Made by a program: the position numbers and the translations under genes. Shown piece after piece: positions 62,742 to 64,000 of a stretch of DNA of 64,000 bases (position 1 is its first letter; each line of letters starts with the position of its first letter). The DNA is from Proteobacteria bacterium DTSAM18. GTDB lineage: Bacteria; Myxococcota_A; UBA796; GCA-2862545. Where the stretch lies: assembly GCA_028767165.1 (NCBI GenBank), contig JARACJ010000016.1, positions 1-64,000 on the forward strand, given 5' to 3'. The notes under the pieces are model-generated. The model had not been told where the DNA came from. It worked only from the letters and a program-made list of their open reading frames with translations, and searched no databases.

Positions 62742-64000
62742 GTGCGTTCGATGTGTCTGATGTTGTCCCTTGGTCTGCTGGCCACGGCTTGTTCGGAAGG
62801 AACCGGGTCGCCCGCGGACACGGCGGAGACGGGCCTGTCCGGCACCGGTGACACGGCCGCGCAGCCCGATGTCGACGCCGACGCCGACAACGACGGCTAC
62901 CCGGAGTCGGTGGACTGCGACGACACCGACGACAGCGTCCACCCGGACGCGCAGGAGCTCTGCGACGGCGTCGACAACGACTGCGACGATGCCGTGGACG
63001 AGGACGCCGAGGACGGGTTCGAGGGATTCTGGGACGGTGATGGCGACGGGCACGGGGATCCGGCCCTGCCCATCACGAGCTGTACCTCCGAGGGGCTCGT
63101 GGTCCTGGCAGACGACTGTGACGATGCCCGCGCGGACGTCCACCCGGGGGCGGTCGAGGCCTGCGACGGCGTGGACAACGACTGCGACGAGGTCATCGAC
63201 GAGGACATGGTGATGGTCCCCGAGGACCACGCCACCCTGCAGGAGGCGGTGGACGCCGCGGCGGACGAGGCCGAGATCTGCGTGGCCGCGGGCACCTGGA
63301 ACGAGCTCGTCGACGTCGACGGGCGCGCGCTGACCCTGACCGGTCGCGGTGGGGTCGACGGCACCACGCTCGACGTGGCGGGGCTCGGCGACCCTATGAT
63401 CAAGCTGCGTGGCGCTGGCGCGAACCTGACGGTCCAGGGGTTCACGGTGACAGGTCTGGTGGATGGGGGCGCGGTGGGGGCGGCCCGGCGGGGCGCCTTC
63501 CTGCAGCAGGACGGGCAGGTCTTCACGGGGCGGAACCTCGCCTTCGTGGACAACAGCTGGGCCATCGATGACGACATGAGCCTTTCGCTGCGCGGAGGTC
63601 TCATCCATGCGGATGGAGGACGGACCGTTCTCCAGGACGCCGAGATCGCCCGCAACACTTGGAGCATCGACGACGGCGGTGACTACCACACGGTCACCAT
63701 CGAGGGCGGATTCCTGCGGTCCGCGGGCTCCAACAAGCTCGAGCTCGTCCGCGTCGATGTCCACGACAACACGTTCACGAGCGATGGGGACGCCTTCCGG
63801 ACTGACGTGTACGGCGGCCTCTTCGCCGCGACCGGCCAGGAGCTCACCGTGGAGGACCTGCTGCTGCAGGACAACACCGTGGAGCTGACCGTCGACGTGC
63901 TCTTCGACGTGGAGGGCCTGTTCCTCTACGGCACGCCGGCCACCGACACCCTCGTGGAGGGCCTGCAGCTGCTCCGCACCACCGCGACCATCGCCAACGA
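62742..64000 (+). CDS. MopE/beta-helix lipoprotein, paralog, cut by the window end
   Basis: At least 419 residues are visible. It begins with a lipobox signal (LGLLATACSEG, Cys17), two MopE-type repeats (DADNDGYPESVDCDDTDDSV, DGDGDGHGDP...DCDDARADVHPGAVEACDGVDNDCDE) and the start of a beta-helix domain (TLQEAVDAAADEAEICVAAGTWNELVDVDG). It is a clear paralog of the gene at 57997, with the same order. The GTG start follows GGAGGTCCGAC. The C-terminus lies outside the window. Confidence 0.88.
   Translation, partial: MRSMCLMLSLGLLATACSEGTGSPADTAETGLSGTGDTAAQPDVDADADNDGYPESVDCDDTDDSVHPDAQELCDGVDNDCDDAVDEDAEDGFEGFWDGDGDGHGDPALPITSCTSEGLVVLADDCDDARADVHPGAVEACDGVDNDCDEVIDEDMVMVPEDHATLQEAVDAAADEAEICVAAGTWNELVDVDGRALTLTGRGGVDGTTLDVAGLGDPMIKLRGAGANLTVQGFTVTGLVDGGAVGAARRGAFLQQDGQVFTGRNLAFVDNSWAIDDDMSLSLRGGLIHADGGRTVLQDAEIARNTWSIDDGGDYHTVTIEGGFLRSAGSNKLELVRVDVHDNTFTSDGDAFRTDVYGGLFAATGQELTVEDLLLQDNTVELTVDVLFDVEGLFLYGTPATDTLVEGLQLLRTTATIAN

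Overview
The window is visibly GC-rich and gene-dense, with short intergenic gaps and many start/stop overlaps on both strands. It carries no rRNA, tRNA or CRISPR array that I can see. At least a dozen genes encode predicted secreted lipoproteins: a short hydrophobic leader ends in a lipobox cysteine, often followed by an Asp/Thr/Gly/Pro-rich linker. Three of them carry Asp-rich calcium-binding-like repeats of the MopE type. This mix, with group II intron, peroxide-defence, formaldehyde-detoxification and aromatic-catabolism genes, is what I would expect from a Myxococcota (former Deltaproteobacteria) genome. That assignment is an inference from style, not from a marker gene.

Layout. 1-2186: a group II intron with its reverse transcriptase/maturase, preceded by a long hairpin. 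2211-4771: a two-gene alcohol/aldehyde dehydrogenase operon. 4858-5596: two copies of a 264-bp structured repeat in a gene-free stretch, next to a MopE-like lipoprotein gene. 7055-9174: an ahpC-ahpF operon behind an OxyR-like box. 9175-10973: a less GC-rich 1.8-kb island with one orphan secreted protein, closed by a second copy of the 3' end of ahpF. 11042-16727: lipoproteins, including a 1337-residue protein of about nine repeats. 16843-18785: glutathione-dependent formaldehyde detoxification. 18988-25888: a Tim44-like membrane protein, two paralogous lipase-like lipoproteins flanking a methyltransferase, an AhpD-like protein and a protein with aerolysin-type features. 26039-36016: sulfatase-fold lipoprotein, folate cyclo-ligase, HAD phosphatase, DUF1254 protein, hypoxanthine phosphoribosyltransferase, EEP phosphatase, S2P-type protease and MsrA. 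36094-41285: a catabolic operon of TetR regulator, two alpha/beta hydrolases, a PheA/TfdB-like hydroxylase and an MFS transporter. 41486-46650: a second redox block of thioredoxin-reductase-like protein, Rrf2 regulator, a small hydrophilic protein, a lipoprotein-type KatG behind a second OxyR-like box, and an OB-fold lipoprotein. 46728-56432: cation/proton antiporter, a TetR-controlled divergent pair of NAD(P)-binding proteins, YHYH protein, and a TetR/ABC exporter operon. 56589-64000: fatty acid desaturase, two MopE/beta-helix lipoproteins (the second cut by the window end), a lipase with a probable CTG start, and a PLP decarboxylase.

How the parts connect. Two hydrogen-peroxide defence units (ahpCF and katG) share an ATAG-N7-CTAT type box upstream but lie 37 kb apart with no oxyR between them, so a distant regulator is predicted. 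MsrA, the thioredoxin-reductase-like protein and the AhpD-like protein widen the redox theme. Several transcription units end in clear hairpins, and many start codons have a TAC-containing candidate -10 element about 23-29 bases upstream.
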